Assembly (NCBI RefSeq): GCF_009740285.1
Contig: NZ_CP046566.1
Coordinates: forward strand, 1,794,501 to 1,858,500
Direction: 5' to 3'
DNA from: Phnomibacter ginsenosidimutans
GTDB taxonomy: Bacteria > Bacteroidota > Bacteroidia > Chitinophagales > Chitinophagaceae
Length of the DNA: 64,000 nt
The first letter of the stretch is position 1. Every line of letters starts with the position of its first letter. Positions 19,161 to 30,450 of this stretch are shown one piece after another. The notes below the pieces were generated by a model that was not told the origin of the DNA, ran no database searches, and saw only the letters and a program-made list of their open reading frames with translations. The position numbers and the translations under genes are program-made.

Positions 19161-22100
19161 TCAGTTTCCACTCCGCCAAAGCGGGATACGCCATTGGTCA
19201 TTGGCCGATTGAATGCGGAGCAGGTATACTCCTGATGGCCAAGATGCTGGTACACCAATCTGCAAGCTTCGGGGCAGTGTTTGTTGAAGATAACGCTCTT
19301 GCAACAAGGCTTGACCACTTGGGCCATAAAGCACAAGCGAAACAGGACCCTGTAATGTAGATGGCAACATCACCTGAATGGCTGTGCCAAATGGATTTGG
19401 ATAGGCCAATACTTCAGCAGCCTTTCCTTTGAGCTGCTCAATAGTACTGTACGTATAGCTTCCATCTACATCCATCAGGCGCAACCGGTAGTAATGAGTA
19501 CCACGGCCTGCTGAAGCTTGCCGGTCTATGTACATATACTTGGCTTGAGCCATGGTAAATGGTATGGTAGCAATTGGTTCATACCTCATACCATCCATAG
19601 ATTTTTCGACAATGAAGTGACTGAATGCAGATGCGTTTGCTACCTGCCATTGTAGTTGCGCCGCCTCTTGCTGCCAGCTTGCATAGAAAGACTGCAAGCG
19701 AATAGGCATCACACAAAGAGGGGTATAACTGATATTACCAGTATTGGCACATCCATCGGCAGAAGTAATGGTAAGCGTGGTGGTTTTGGGGCCCGAAGTG
19801 ATATAATCCACTGCATGGGGTCCCGCATCTGTTGCCGAAGCTGGGTTTGCTGTGAGGCTTGGTACCAAAAGTCCATGCGTAAGTAACTGGCAGCGCCACT
19901 CCAGCACCCAAATCTGTAGCGGTATAGGTGGCACCACAAATACCTGCCGTGGTTTGAATCACCACGTTTGGTTTTGGCTTCATTACAATAGTGATTTCAT
20001 CAATGGCTTCGCAGGTACCATTCACCACCCGTACGGCGTATGTAAATGTGCCCGAATTGTTAACACCTGTAAAATTGGGCTGAGCAATATTGGGATCGCT
20101 AAGCAAAGTTGCTGGCGACCACTGGTATGTAAGCCCTCCTACTGCAGCTGATCCGATTGGAAAAGCTGCCAGGCTACCTTGGCAACTGCTAACATCTGCT
20201 CCCGCATCGGCACTGGTAACCGGCGCATCTATCCGTACCTGTACCTCATCGGTGTTGGCACCGCAGGCGCCTCCACTGCCAATGGTCCAATTAAACAAGT
20301 AGGTTCCCGGAATTAAACCACTCAGGTTGGTTTGAGGGCTGTTGGCATTGGCTATCACCGGTGTATTGGGACCACTTACCAACGCCCATACACCTGTGTT
20401 GATAGCAGGAGTACTACCTGTCAAACTAGTAGTACTGACATTACACAAGGCCGCATCAGTACCTGCATTCGCTGCTATTTCTTTGTATATATACACCTGA
20501 TCGATACTGGCAACACAGGAAGAATGTGTTTTAACCTCATACTGGTACAAATACGCACCTGCTACTAAGCCAGTTAATAATGTGTCGACATACTGCCCAT
20601 TATTGGCGCCGGCCACTGGTGTGTTAGGGCCGCTAACCCTTACCCAACTACCCGTACCAAAGGCGGGTACATTGCCTGTAAGTGTAACGGATGATACGCC
20701 AGTACATACTTCTACATTGGCGCCAGCATCGGCTGCCGAGGGAGCAGGATAAACTGTTACCAGCATATCATCGGTTGAGGCAAGGCAACTACCAACCTCA
20801 GGCAGTGTGTAACGGAAGGTATACACCGCACTTGGTGAGGCACCTGCAAGGCCGGTTACAACGGCCGTATTTGGTCCGTTGCTGGAAATGGTAGCACCTG
20901 CAGGACCGCTCACCTGGCTCCATGTACCGCTACTATTGGCGCTACCGGTTAGCGCTGCTGAAGGCGAATTGCAAAAATTTTGATCGGCACCGGCATTGGC
21001 CTGCGCTACTACAGAAATATTCACATCATCGGTTGAAGTGGCACAAGAAGGTGACGTACTCACCGTCCATCGCATGGTGTAAGTGCCCTGTGTAAGATTT
21101 GAAACATTTGTATTGGTGGTAAGTGCACTGCTGATGGTAGGTGTAGTAGTACCTGTAGGGCCAGATAAGGCCTGCCAATATCCAGTACCCGAGGTAGGTG
21201 CAACGGCTGATAATGCTGCCAGGGTTGCGGTGGTTGCATTGCACAGTGACACATCTGCCCCTGCATCAGCAACCGATGGTGGTTGTGCAATGCGCAATAC
21301 CACTACATCTGCACTGGTAGCACAAATTCCACTGGTAATCCGGTATTCAAATTCATAGATACCACTGGCAAGATTCCCCATGTCGCAGGTAGTAGCGGTT
21401 GCATTATTAAGCGTTGCAAGATTGGGCCCAGACAGTTGTGCCCATTGGGCTGTAGCACCCGTGGGGGCTGCAGGGCTACCGGTGAGTGTAACCGAACCTG
21501 GCAAAGTAGGCAAACACAAATCCTGATCGGCTCCAGCAGCTGCAGTATACGGCGTTGAATTGATGGTAACCACCAGGGTATCGGCCAAAGGAGCACAGCC
21601 AGCGGTTGATAATTGGTATTCGAACAAATAGGTACCAGGACCGCCGGTAAAATTAGCTTGGGTATTGCGGCTGGCTGCATTCACCACACTACTGCCTGCT
21701 GTAAGCGGTGTCCAGGTAATAGTTGCACCAGCGGCATCATTGCCACTGATAGTAGTACTGGTGGCACTGGTTGCCAAACAAACATTGGTGCCAGCATCGG
21801 GCAGCGGTGGAGCTGATGCTGCGGTGGTAACAAGCGTTTGAGCACTGTTTACACTGCCACAAGTGTTACTCACTGTCCACGTGAACGTATAGGAGGTATT
21901 AGACAACAAACCAGCAGCGATTGCATTGGGTGTATTGGCATTGGGCAAAAAAGAAACCCCGCTGGATGGCGAAACGGTCCAGGTTCCTGTTTCATTTGGC
22001 AGCGGCGTATTGGCTGTAAGCCGGTAACGCCCCGCACAAATGGTGGCATTTGGGCCGGTAGTGGCTATGGTAGGTACGGCTGTGGTAACTGATACATACA

Positions 22101-23809
22101 TGGTATCGGTTTTGGCCGGGCAGTTTTTTCCACCCGATAAATTGAGGCGCATTGCATACACCCCCATTTGTAAGCCACTCATATTGGGCGTTAGTGTAGC
22201 GGATCCTGTCACGGTAGCTGTATTAGGGCCGCTTATTTGTGTCCATACATAGCTGCCGGGTGCAGTAGTAGCACCAATTGGTGTAGCCGTAAGGGTATTG
22301 CAGGGCAAAATGATATCGCTGCCAGCATTTACCAAACCCGGAGTACGAGAAATAGTTACTGCAATGTCGCGGAATACAGAACCGCAGGCGGTACGGTACT
22401 CCATACGGTAAACATACGTACCAGGCAAAGTCATGGCAGATACTTTCCACCTTTCGGTACGTATACCAGCAGCAGCTGTAGAAATATTGTCGTAAGCCAA
22501 AGTACCGACTGCTGCCGGACCCGAAATGCGAATGCCCGTACGGGTGATAGTATTGGTAATGCTTACCGCATCGGTAAACGTAACATTGAAAGTGGCAAAG
22601 GTATCATTGCACGCCAATTCAAGATTGGCGGGTTCGCTCAGGTTATCTATGGACGGCGCCCGATACACTGTATGGGTACGAAAGGCCGTACATCCGTCTG
22701 AATTTGTTTTCGTGTATCGAAAAGTATAAGGAAATGTACCATTCATACCATTGACAGTAACAGTGGAGCCGGTATTATCAGGCGAAAAAGTAACATTGGG
22801 ATAAGGCGAAACACCCCCTCCTGTTTGTGACCACACCGCTGTTTCGCCTGCGGCTAATGAGCTGCCGGTAAGAACCTGACTACCGGTGCCCGGTACTGCG
22901 CAAATAGTGGTATAGGATACGTTTCCAGAACCAGCATTGGGAGCGACACTAATATTCTGCACGTTAATGACCATATCGTCGGTTCCATTCTGACAGGGTC
23001 CACTCACCGTCCAACGCAACGTATAGGTACCCGGTGTTAAGCCCGACAATGTAGAAGTAGCACTATTGATGTTGCTAAAAGCAGGTGTGTTCGGACCACT
23101 GATAACGCTCCAAACACCCGTTTGAATGGGACTGAGGCCAGGTGAAGACCCTGCCAAAGTGGTAGTAGTACCCGCACAACTACGGGTTTGGTCGGTACCG
23201 GCATTCACTGCTGCTGGCACTACCACGTTTAGCAGCATTTGGTCGTTTACACTACAATAGCCGTTGGAAATAGTCCAGGTAAGTGTACGAACCCCACCGC
23301 CTGCTGCAGGCGTATATGTAGCATTGGGTGTATTGGCATTGGGCGAAAATGTACCGCCGGTAGGGGAAACCGTCCAGGTGCCGGTTAAACCGCTGCCTGG
23401 TGTATTACCCGCCAATGTTACCGGGCCTACTGTACAAATCGTTTGATCGGGCCCGGCTAATGCCACAGCCGGTAAGGGTAGCACGGTTACAGCCACCGTG
23501 TTTCGGGCCCAAAGGCCATCTACACACTTGGCAGAAAATTCAAACACATAGTTACCAGGTTCTATGCTCGTTACAGTGGTACTAACTTGCCGTTGGTGAG
23601 GTAATGCTGGCCGCTGGCCCCGATAATTTTGTCCACTGATAAGCAGGCGGCACAAATTGCGGACTACCAGGCGTGCCGGTCAAGGTCAATGTTTGGTTAA
23701 CACATATTGTTTGATCAAGCCCCGCATTTACGGCGCAGTTCTGCCCCCAAACGGATGTCATAAGGAATACCAGCGTGGTAGTCAGGACGGATACAAAAAA
23801 ACGATTCAT
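19161..23809 (-). CDS. Giant repetitive T9SS surface protein, PKD/Ig-like Cys-containing repeats (two frameshifts)
   Basis: Reconstructed product of about 1,550 residues starting at ATG 23809 with signal peptide MNRFFVSVLTTTLVFLMTSV. About thirteen repeats of 80-110 residues follow, each opening with AGADQ/AGTD..C, then TLTG, then a core WxxVSGPNTP and ending GLxxGTYxFRWT..SxxCxxSTDD. Each repeat has a pair of Cys, probably a disulphide. The C-terminal part (VMPIRLQSFYASWQQEAAQLQWQ, then YPNPFGTAIQV to WRIPLWRSGN) is a fibronectin-like domain plus T9SS type A sorting domain. The frame breaks at about 23583 (one extra base; repair gives SPTASSTTVTSIEPG) and about 19860 (repair gives FGT-SLTANPAS). 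Likely an adhesin or gliding-associated filament protein on the cell surface; exact role unknown. Confidence 0.8.
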
Positions 23810-24076
23810 GGCATAGAGATTAAGCTTAATAAAATCTTTCATTTCTCTATACAAGAGAAATGTTGAACAGCTTCTGACTGATTGATCCGGATAGTATAAA
23901 GGCAAAGACAAATTGTACAAGATGACGTAATGGCAATTACGAAGAGCTGTATAATGCCTTGCTTATAGTATTTAAAATTACAAGCAATGTAGTTTCACAA
24001 ACATGAAGTAAGTCATGCTTTGGTTGTCTAAAAATAGTCTACCCTAAGAATTTATCTCCTGTTAGGCAGGCACACA

Positions 24077-24104
24077 AAAAAGCCCCAGTTTCCTGAGGCT
24101 TTTT
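24077..24104 (-). terminator. Displaced native terminator of the tRNA-Asp gene
   Basis: Hairpin with arms AAAAAGCC and GGCTTTTT and a short inner stem (CAG/CTG). Read on the minus strand it immediately follows the 16-bp copy of the tRNA-Asp 3' end at 24103-24118, so it is probably the original terminator of tRNA-Asp, now separated from the gene by the inserted element. Confidence 0.65.
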
Positions 24105-24118
24105 GCGGACCGGACGGG
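24103..24118. repeat. attL: 16-bp copy of the tRNA-Asp 3' end
   Basis: TTGCGGACCGGACGGG is identical to 32380-32395, where it forms the acceptor and T-arm end of tRNA-Asp. Here no tRNA is attached, as expected for the far junction after site-specific integration. Confidence 0.85.
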
Positions 24119-24247
24119 TGCCATTTTGGCTTTATTTAGCTTAACTTATTTTTACTAAAATTTACCGTAAACGCTTGTAATTCAGCTGTTTGCGGAACAT
24201 ACCTGTGAGTAATTAGTAAAGGCTGGTAAAAGCTGGTACAGATATTT

Positions 24248-24271
24248 TTGACCCCAAAATTGACCCCAAAA
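24248..24271 (+). promoter_or_regulatory. Tandem 12-bp boxes next to int (candidate integrase arm sites or operator)
   Basis: TTGACCCCAAAA occurs twice in tandem (24248-24259, 24260-24271), 11 bases before the integrase ATG. A third copy in the same orientation lies near the other end at 32318-32329. A TATTTTTG sequence fitting the Bacteroidota -7 consensus overlaps the first box (24243-24250), so binding here could also control the integrase gene. Confidence 0.5.
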
Positions 24272-24282
24272 ATTTCTGAACT

Positions 24283-25549
24283 ATGGCAACCATCAACTTT
24301 TACCTGAAAGATGCAGACAAGAAAAACATGCATCCGGTGATACTGGTGTATCAAGACAAAGGCGAGAAAGTAAAACATGCAACCAAGCTAAAAGTACGAA
24401 AAGAAGAATGGAAGAACCAGCGGGTATTTACCACAGACAAAACCCGCCTTAAAGAAGTGAAGCAGATAAACGCCATTTTGGAAGACCTGAAAAATGAGTT
24501 TGAAGAAATAGAGCGGCAAGCCCTGTTTAACAGGGTAGAGCTGACCCCTGCGGAAGTGCTGGCCATCTACAAAGAGAAACATGCACCAGTAGTGCCAACA
24601 ACCACGGGAGCAAAAACCAATCCCTTTAAAGCCTTGTACAAACAATTTATTGAGAGTAACAAGGCCACCAAAAGCAAAGCCACCATCAATTCCTATGGCG
24701 ATACACTGGCCAAGCTGGAACTATTTGAAGCCATGAAGGGGGGAGAAAGTTTGGCTGGAAAGGATAGACCAAGCCTTTTACCAGCGGTTTCTCAACTTTC
24801 TGATAATGGACATGCAATACCTAAACAATACGGTGGGCAAGCATATTAAAACGCTCAAAGTGTTTATCAATTATTTGAGCGACAACAACCTGCTGCCCAA
24901 TCCCATAGACGTTAGGAAGTTTAAGGTATTGAGAGAGGAACCCGATGTAATACACCTGACAGAAGAAGAACTGCTGGCCATTTACCACTGCAAGAACCTG
25001 ACACAGGAACAGGAATGGGCAAAGGATAATTTCTGCTTTAGCTGTTTTACTGGCCTTCGCTATTCAGATAATATAAAGGTAGACCGGAGCCACATAAAAG
25101 ATAACATGATTGAAATACGCACTACCAAAACAAAGAAGGCCATTTTTATTCCGCTCAATCCTTTTGCTAAGGAGATTATTAAAAAGTACGACAACCCCAA
25201 CAGCAACAGGCCACTGCCGCCAGTGATGCACAATGTAACCGCCAACGCTCTGCTGAAAGAAATAGCCAAGGCTGCCGGACTTAATGAGCAGGTAAGGCTC
25301 GAAAGATTTAGCGGCTCCCGAAGAATAGTAGAATATAAAACCAAGTGGGAGCTGGTATGCACCCACACTGCCCGCCGCACCTTCATTACCTTATCCATAG
25401 AAAAGGGCATGCAAAGCGAGGTGATAATGGATGTAACGGGCATCAGCAGCCATAAGATTTTTAAACGCTATCTGAACATTACCAACAAGACCAGATTTGT
25501 GCAAATGCATGATGCATGGGGCACACTGGGTGCAAAGCTCACTGGCTAA
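24283..25549 (+). CDS. int: Tyrosine recombinase/integrase (one frameshift)
   Basis: Site-specific recombinase presumed to integrate and excise the element at tRNA-Asp. The N-terminus (MATINFYLKDADKKNMHPVI, KVRKEEWK) is the arm-type DNA-binding domain of Bacteroidota integrases. A SAM-like core-binding domain follows (residues about 110-210), then the catalytic domain with GLRYSD (Arg), HTARRTF (His-x-x-Arg) and KRYLNITNKT (nucleophile Tyr). The frame breaks in the six-G run 24738-24743; removing one G gives EAMKGEKVWLERIDQAFYQR and about 421 residues, the usual length. It is the first gene inside the element and reads away from the left end. Confidence 0.9.
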
Positions 25550-25592
25550 AAAAATATTGCAGCCGATAGCCGCATTTACTTAGTTTTACCAA

Positions 25593-25652
25593 ACCTGCAA
25601 AAGCAGGTGTTTTCTTCCCCATTTGGGGCTCTACTTGAAACCTTTGGGTTTC
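25593..25652. other. Three closely spaced perfect small hairpins
   Basis: ACCTGC-AAAA-GCAGGT (25593-25608), CCCC-ATTT-GGGG (25617-25628) and GAAACC-TTTG-GGTTTC (25637-25652) follow one another at 20-24 base intervals between the integrase gene and the HTH gene. Each has a four-base loop. They could be RNA structures (attenuator or leader) or protein-binding sites; the sequence does not say which. Confidence 0.6.
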
Positions 25653-25776
25653 GTCTTATTTCTCTCCCTTTTTATTGTCTTACCCTTCGTGGTGTATACT
25701 GTGCTATTGTACTTGTACGCTTGTACTATTCTTTGGCTTAGGCCAGTAAACACAAACATTTTATAAGTATGACAAC

Positions 25777-26283
25777 ATGCAAGACCCCATTTTGGCCATG
25801 CGCCAAAGCGAATTGAAAGAGCTGATTAATACCATTTTTCAGCAGCACATTACCACCATTATTGAAGCCTTTAGAATGGAACTGGGCAACGTCAATTTTG
25901 AAAAGCCAACCCAGTATAAAACCGTAAAGGAAGTAATGGAAATGTTCCAGGTAACAAAGCCAACGGTATACAGTTGGGTAAAAAAGAACATAATTAAAGC
26001 CGAGAAAATCGGCAACAGAACACTGTTTAAGCTGGAAGAGTTGCAAAAAGCTTTATCAGCAGAAAACTTTTACATGCCGCCCGAAAAGCAGGCTGGCTTT
26101 ATGGCTTTAAAGCCCCCTGTAGTGAACAAGAAGCCTTTCCACAAATTTGAGACCGTTAAAAACCGGAACATTTGGCCGCAGCGGCAGAAACAGCTGGAAG
26201 ATTTTCAACGGATTAACGCCCCTTTTGATGATGGCGACTTTAATCTTGAAGATTTAGACCTTGATGAATTTACCAAGGATTAA
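25777..26283 (+). CDS. Helix-turn-helix DNA-binding protein (excisionase/regulator-like)
   Basis: 168 residues. Residues about 48-92 (YKTVKEVMEMFQVTKPTVYSWVKKNIIKAEKIGNRTLFKLEEL) have the form of a MerR/excisionase winged helix: helix, turn, helix and a short beta wing with GNRTLF. The N-terminal 45 residues are helical and the C-terminal 75 residues are polar and acidic (DDGDFNLEDLDLDEFTKD). Proteins of this type commonly accompany Bacteroidota integrases and act as recombination directionality factors or regulators. It lies between the integrase and the restriction-modification gene; it could control either. Direct TTGTAC repeats (about 25703-25727) upstream may be its operator, which is inference. 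Confidence 0.7.
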   Translation: MQDPILAMRQSELKELINTIFQQHITTIIEAFRMELGNVNFEKPTQYKTVKEVMEMFQVTKPTVYSWVKKNIIKAEKIGNRTLFKLEELQKALSAENFYMPPEKQAGFMALKPPVVNKKPFHKFETVKNRNIWPQRQKQLEDFQRINAPFDDGDFNLEDLDLDEFTKD

Positions 26284-26351
26284 CCCCGTTTTACACAAAG
26301 GCACGTTTCTACGTGCCTTTTTATTTATTTTCATACCCTAACGTTACACCC

Positions 26352-29131
26352 ATGAACCTATCGCTGAATGAAATAAAGACAAGGGCAACCGCCTTTGCCA
26401 AAGACTGGGAGCAGACCGAAGGACGAGAAGAAGCAGACGCCAAAGAATTTCTGATTGACTTTCTCAACATTTTTGGCATCAGCCGAAAGCGGGTAGCCAC
26501 ATTTGAGCACCGTGTAAAAAAGCTGAGTGAAGCCGACGGCTATATAGACCTGCTCTGGAAAGGCCGCCTGCTGGTAGAAATGAAAAGCAAGGGCAAAGAC
26601 CTGAGCAAAGCCTATACACAGGCCAAAGAATATTGCCACGGACTGAAAGAGCACGAACTGCCGGAGCTGATAATGGTATCCGACTTTTACCATGTTAAAG
26701 TGTACGATACCGATGGACAGGAAACGGCATTTACCCTGCCGCAACTGCTGCAATACATAACCGTTTTTTATCCGCTGGCAGGCATACAAAAAAGAACCTT
26801 TGCCGACCAAGACCCCGTAAACATTAAAGCCGCCGAGCTCATGGGCCAGCTGCACGATGAGCTGAAAGCCATTGGCTACGAAGGGCACCCGCTGGAGCTG
26901 TATCTGGTGCGGTTGCTCTTTCTGCTGTTTGCCGATGATACCAGCATTTTTGAGCGGGGCATATTCCAGGAATATATAGACCGCAAAACCAACGAAGACG
27001 GCAGCGATTTGGCCATGCACCTGCATGCCCTGTTTGGAGTGCTCAATACGCCACCCGATAAACGCCTGAAAACGCTGGACGAGCACCTGATGCAGTTTCC
27101 CTATGTAAATGGTAAACTGTTTGAAGAAAACCTGCCTGTGGCTGCCTTTAGCAGTAGTATGCGCCGCCTGCTGCTGCAATGCTGTACGCTGGACTGGGGC
27201 AAAATAAGCCCCGCCATTTTTGGCTCTCTCTTTCAAAGTGTGATGGACCCCACAGAACGCCGCAACCTGGGGGCACACTACACCAGCGAAAAAAACATAT
27301 TGAAAGTAATACAGCCGCTTTTTTTGGATGAGCTGAAAGCGGAACATGGCAACATACGGCACGATAAAAACAAACTGAAAAAGCTGCACCAGCGCATCAG
27401 CCAGCTGCGCTTTTTAGACCCCGCCTGTGGCTGTGGCAACTTTCTGATAATTGCCTACCGTGAGCTGCGCCTGCTGGAAATGGACATTGTAAAAGACCTG
27501 CTGCAAGGGCAGATTGTAACCGATATTGGCAGCTATTTTTTGCTGGATGTAGACCAGTTTTATGGCATTGAGTACGAAGAATTTCCGGCACAGATAGCAC
27601 AGGTAGCCATGTGGCTGATGGACCACCAAATGAACCTGCAGGCCAGCCAAACCTTTGGCGAATATTATGTACGCCTGCCGCTGCGCAAAAGTGCTACCAT
27701 AGTACACGGCAATGCCTTGCGGATAGACTGGCAAAGCATTATCAAAACCATGCCTTGGGATGCCAACGGGGCAAGGTTTGATTATATCATGGGGAATCCG
27801 CCTTTTTAGGTAAGCAATACCAAACTAAAGAGCAAAAAGATGATATAGATTTTGTATTTGGAAAGGTTGATGGTTCAGGTTTACTTGATTATGTAGCGAG
27901 TTGGTATAAACTAGCTTCAAAATACATAGGAATGGTAAATCAAGGTGTGAAGAATGGAACAGTAGTAGCATTTGTAAGTACGAATTCAATATGTCAAGGA
28001 GAGCAGGTTGGTGTGCTTTGGAATGAGCTATTTTCAAAACACCAGATTAAAATACATTTTGCATACAGAAGTTTTAAATGGGGAAATGAAGCAAAGGCAA
28101 ATGCTGCTGTACATGTTGTGATTATCGGTTTTTCAAATTTTGATATTCCAGATAAAAGGATAATCGAATCAGATGTAAAAAATGGAGAAGAGCTTGTTTT
28201 GAAGTCTCGAAACATTAATCCTTATTTGGTTTCAGGAAGGGATTCCTTTTTGGTTAAACGTAGAACGCCAATTTGTAATGTTCAGGAAATGGTATTTGGG
28301 AGTATGCCAAATGATGGTGGGCATCTGCTTTTTAATGAGGATGAGAAAAATGAATTTGTGCTAAATGAGCCAAAATCTGAAAAGTATTTTCGAAAGTTTA
28401 TAGGAGCACAAGAATTTATATCAGGCAAACATAGATGGTGCCTATGGCTAAAAGATGCAGGGCCCAATGAACTCAAGTCAATGCCTTTAGTATTGCAAAG
28501 GATTGAATTGGTGAAACATTCTCGTTTATCCAGCAAACGTCCAAGCACTCAAAAATTAGCAGCCTTCCCAAGTTTATTCGGTGAAATTAGACAGCCAAAA
28601 TCTGATTATATCGTATTCCCTGAAGTTTCATCAGAAAGAAGAAACTATATCCCTGTGGGATTTATGACTGCAGATGTAATAACAAGCAATAAGAATTATA
28701 CGATTGATAACGGTTCAAATTTTTCATTTGGAATTTTAAGTAGTTCAATGCACATGAGTTGGGTCAAGAATGTGGCTGGAAGGATGAAAAGTGATTATTC
28801 ATATAGCACAGGCATTGTCTACAATAATTTCCCTTGGCCATTATCGCCCACCGATAAACAAAAGCAAGCCGTAGAAGCCGCAGCGCAGCAGGTACTCGAT
28901 GCAAGGGCACAATTTCCCGAGGCTTCGCTGGCCGATTTGTACGACCCCGATGTAATGCCGCCGGTATTGGTAAAAGCCCATCAGGCTTTGGATAAAGCGG
29001 TAGACCTGTGCTACCGCCCACAACCCTTTACCAGCGAAACCAAACGCATTGAGTATTTATTCGAACTCTACGACCAATATACCGCAGGTTTATTTGCGGG
29101 AGAGGGCAAGAAGAAAGGAAAAAAGAATTAA
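26352..29131 (+). CDS. MmeI-like type IIL restriction-modification protein (one frameshift)
   Basis: Single-chain restriction endonuclease and DNA methyltransferase of about 926 residues. ATG 26352 gives MNLSLNEIKTRA. The N-terminal domain has a PD-(D/E)xK nuclease pattern, DLLWKGRLLVEMKSKG (about residues 64-79; Asp and Glu-Met-Lys). After a helical spacer comes the methyltransferase with SAM motif I DPACGCGNFL and catalytic motif IV GNPPF. The frame breaks in the T run at 27804-27809; one added T restores GNPPFLGKQYQTKEQ. The target recognition region (27.83-28.83 kb) is distinctly AT-richer than the flanking parts, and the C-terminal 95 residues (SPTDKQKQAVEAAAQQVLDARAQ onward) are GC-richer again. 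Type IIL enzymes methylate one strand of the site and cut when the site is unmodified. A SIR2 gene follows after 18 bases. Confidence 0.88.
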
Positions 29132-29149
29132 CGAAAACACAACCACACT

Positions 29150-30217
29150 ATGGCAAATGTCACTTACTATTTAGGCGCAGGAGCCAGCGCTAATGCATTA
29201 CCAACTTATAAAAATTTTAAAGTACGTTTTATAGAGTTTGCCCAATTGTTTTCAGATAAATATGAGTTCCCAACAACTGAACAAGAGGACCATTATCGTG
29301 AAAAAATATTAGGGTTATGTAATGAGTTAATTAGGGCTTTTGATGACCATAATACCCCTGATTTATATGCAAAGAAACTTTTTCATCAAGGTGGTAAAAA
29401 GTTGAGCGAACTAAAATCACTTTTGATATTATTCTTTATACATCAACAAATACCAAGAGTCCCAAGAAAAGTTGAAAGAGATGAAGTTGATAAAAGGTAC
29501 GATAACTTAATTTCTAATATGCTTAAACCCATCCCTAAAGAAGTTAAGTTCAAAGGGAACTATAATATCATCACATGGAACTATGATTTACAGTTTGAAC
29601 TTGCGTTATCAAAGTATTATGAAAAAGAAGTTTATGAAACATCAAGATACATAAGAATGGAGCCTGACATAACACAAGGCAGGCGTTTTGAAGATTGTGA
29701 TAAATTTTCAATAGTCCACTTAAATGGTGTGGCTTATTGCGAAGCAGATTACATTCAAAATCCATTTGAACCTTTCGAAAGTAATTACCAGCTTTTTCAA
29801 AGGCTCATTGGTTTGTTCAAAAAATTAGATCAAGGTAGAATAAGTGATATGTACTATTCGCAATTCCTTGGATTTGCTTGGGAAAACCTGTTTGATAACA
29901 CAAAGTTTTTTGACAACAGTAAATATAAAGAGGCTGAAAAAATAGCAGCGAGGACTGAGGTTCTTGTAATTATTGGTTATTCTTTCCCTGAATTCAATGA
30001 TGAAATTGATAGGCAAATTTTTGAGAGGATGGGGACTCTTAAAAAAGTATACATACAGGACTTTGACAAATCATTGGCGGAAAAGCTTACAAGGTTAGCG
30101 TTACATCCAATCTTTATGAATAAGAATAAAGTTCAATTTGTGGACAATTTAAATTCCTTTCATCTTCCAGCTGAAAGAGATAAAGAGATACATGAAGTAG
30201 ATAGTAATCTATTGTAA
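29150..30217 (+). CDS. SIR2-like domain protein, candidate defence NADase
   Basis: 355 residues. The N-terminal YLGAGASANALP is the NAD-binding motif of SIR2-like proteins. NIITWNYDLQFE carries the conserved Asn-Tyr-Asp, SIVHLNG the conserved His, and VLVIIGYSFPEFNDEIDR is the typical late Rossmann segment. Zinc-binding Cys pairs of protein-deacetylase sirtuins are absent, so it fits the bacterial SIR2 group whose members deplete NAD+ in anti-phage defence (Thoeris, DSR, SIR2-HerA and others). It starts 18 bases after the restriction-modification gene on the same strand and shares that gene's AT-rich composition (about one third GC in a 60-base sample), suggesting joint transfer and expression. 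NADase activity and the link to the RM protein are inference. Confidence 0.8.
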   Translation: MANVTYYLGAGASANALPTYKNFKVRFIEFAQLFSDKYEFPTTEQEDHYREKILGLCNELIRAFDDHNTPDLYAKKLFHQGGKKLSELKSLLILFFIHQQIPRVPRKVERDEVDKRYDNLISNMLKPIPKEVKFKGNYNIITWNYDLQFELALSKYYEKEVYETSRYIRMEPDITQGRRFEDCDKFSIVHLNGVAYCEADYIQNPFEPFESNYQLFQRLIGLFKKLDQGRISDMYYSQFLGFAWENLFDNTKFFDNSKYKEAEKIAARTEVLVIIGYSFPEFNDEIDRQIFERMGTLKKVYIQDFDKSLAEKLTRLALHPIFMNKNKVQFVDNLNSFHLPAERDKEIHEVDSNLL

Positions 30218-30450
30218 TAAAATACATGATTAGACATCTTCAATCTTAGGAGATTGTTTATACGCCAAAGACATTGATAAACATTAATTGGCCCAAAAAA
30301 AATATGCAGCCCGAAAGCTGCATAGGGTGCAATGGCCCGCAAGCCTCTGCACTTCAAAAGTAAAAGTTTGGAGGCAATAAAAAATAGCTTTGCAGAAGTT
30401 GGCTGGTTGTATTCCAGTCATCTGCCAACTACCAACCATCAACTACCAAT

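Noticed and set aside
19161-23809. CRISPR or tandem DNA repeat
   Set aside because: The repetition is at the protein level with diverged codons and a sorting domain; it is a coding repeat.
25777-26283. Sigma factor or toxin-antitoxin gene
   Set aside because: The HTH with wing (GNRTLF) and position between int and RM fit an excisionase-like regulator; no toxin-like partner adjoins.
29150-30217. Protein-deacetylase sirtuin
   Set aside because: No zinc-binding Cys pairs, and the sequence context (RM gene, AT-rich) fits the SIR2-like defence group.
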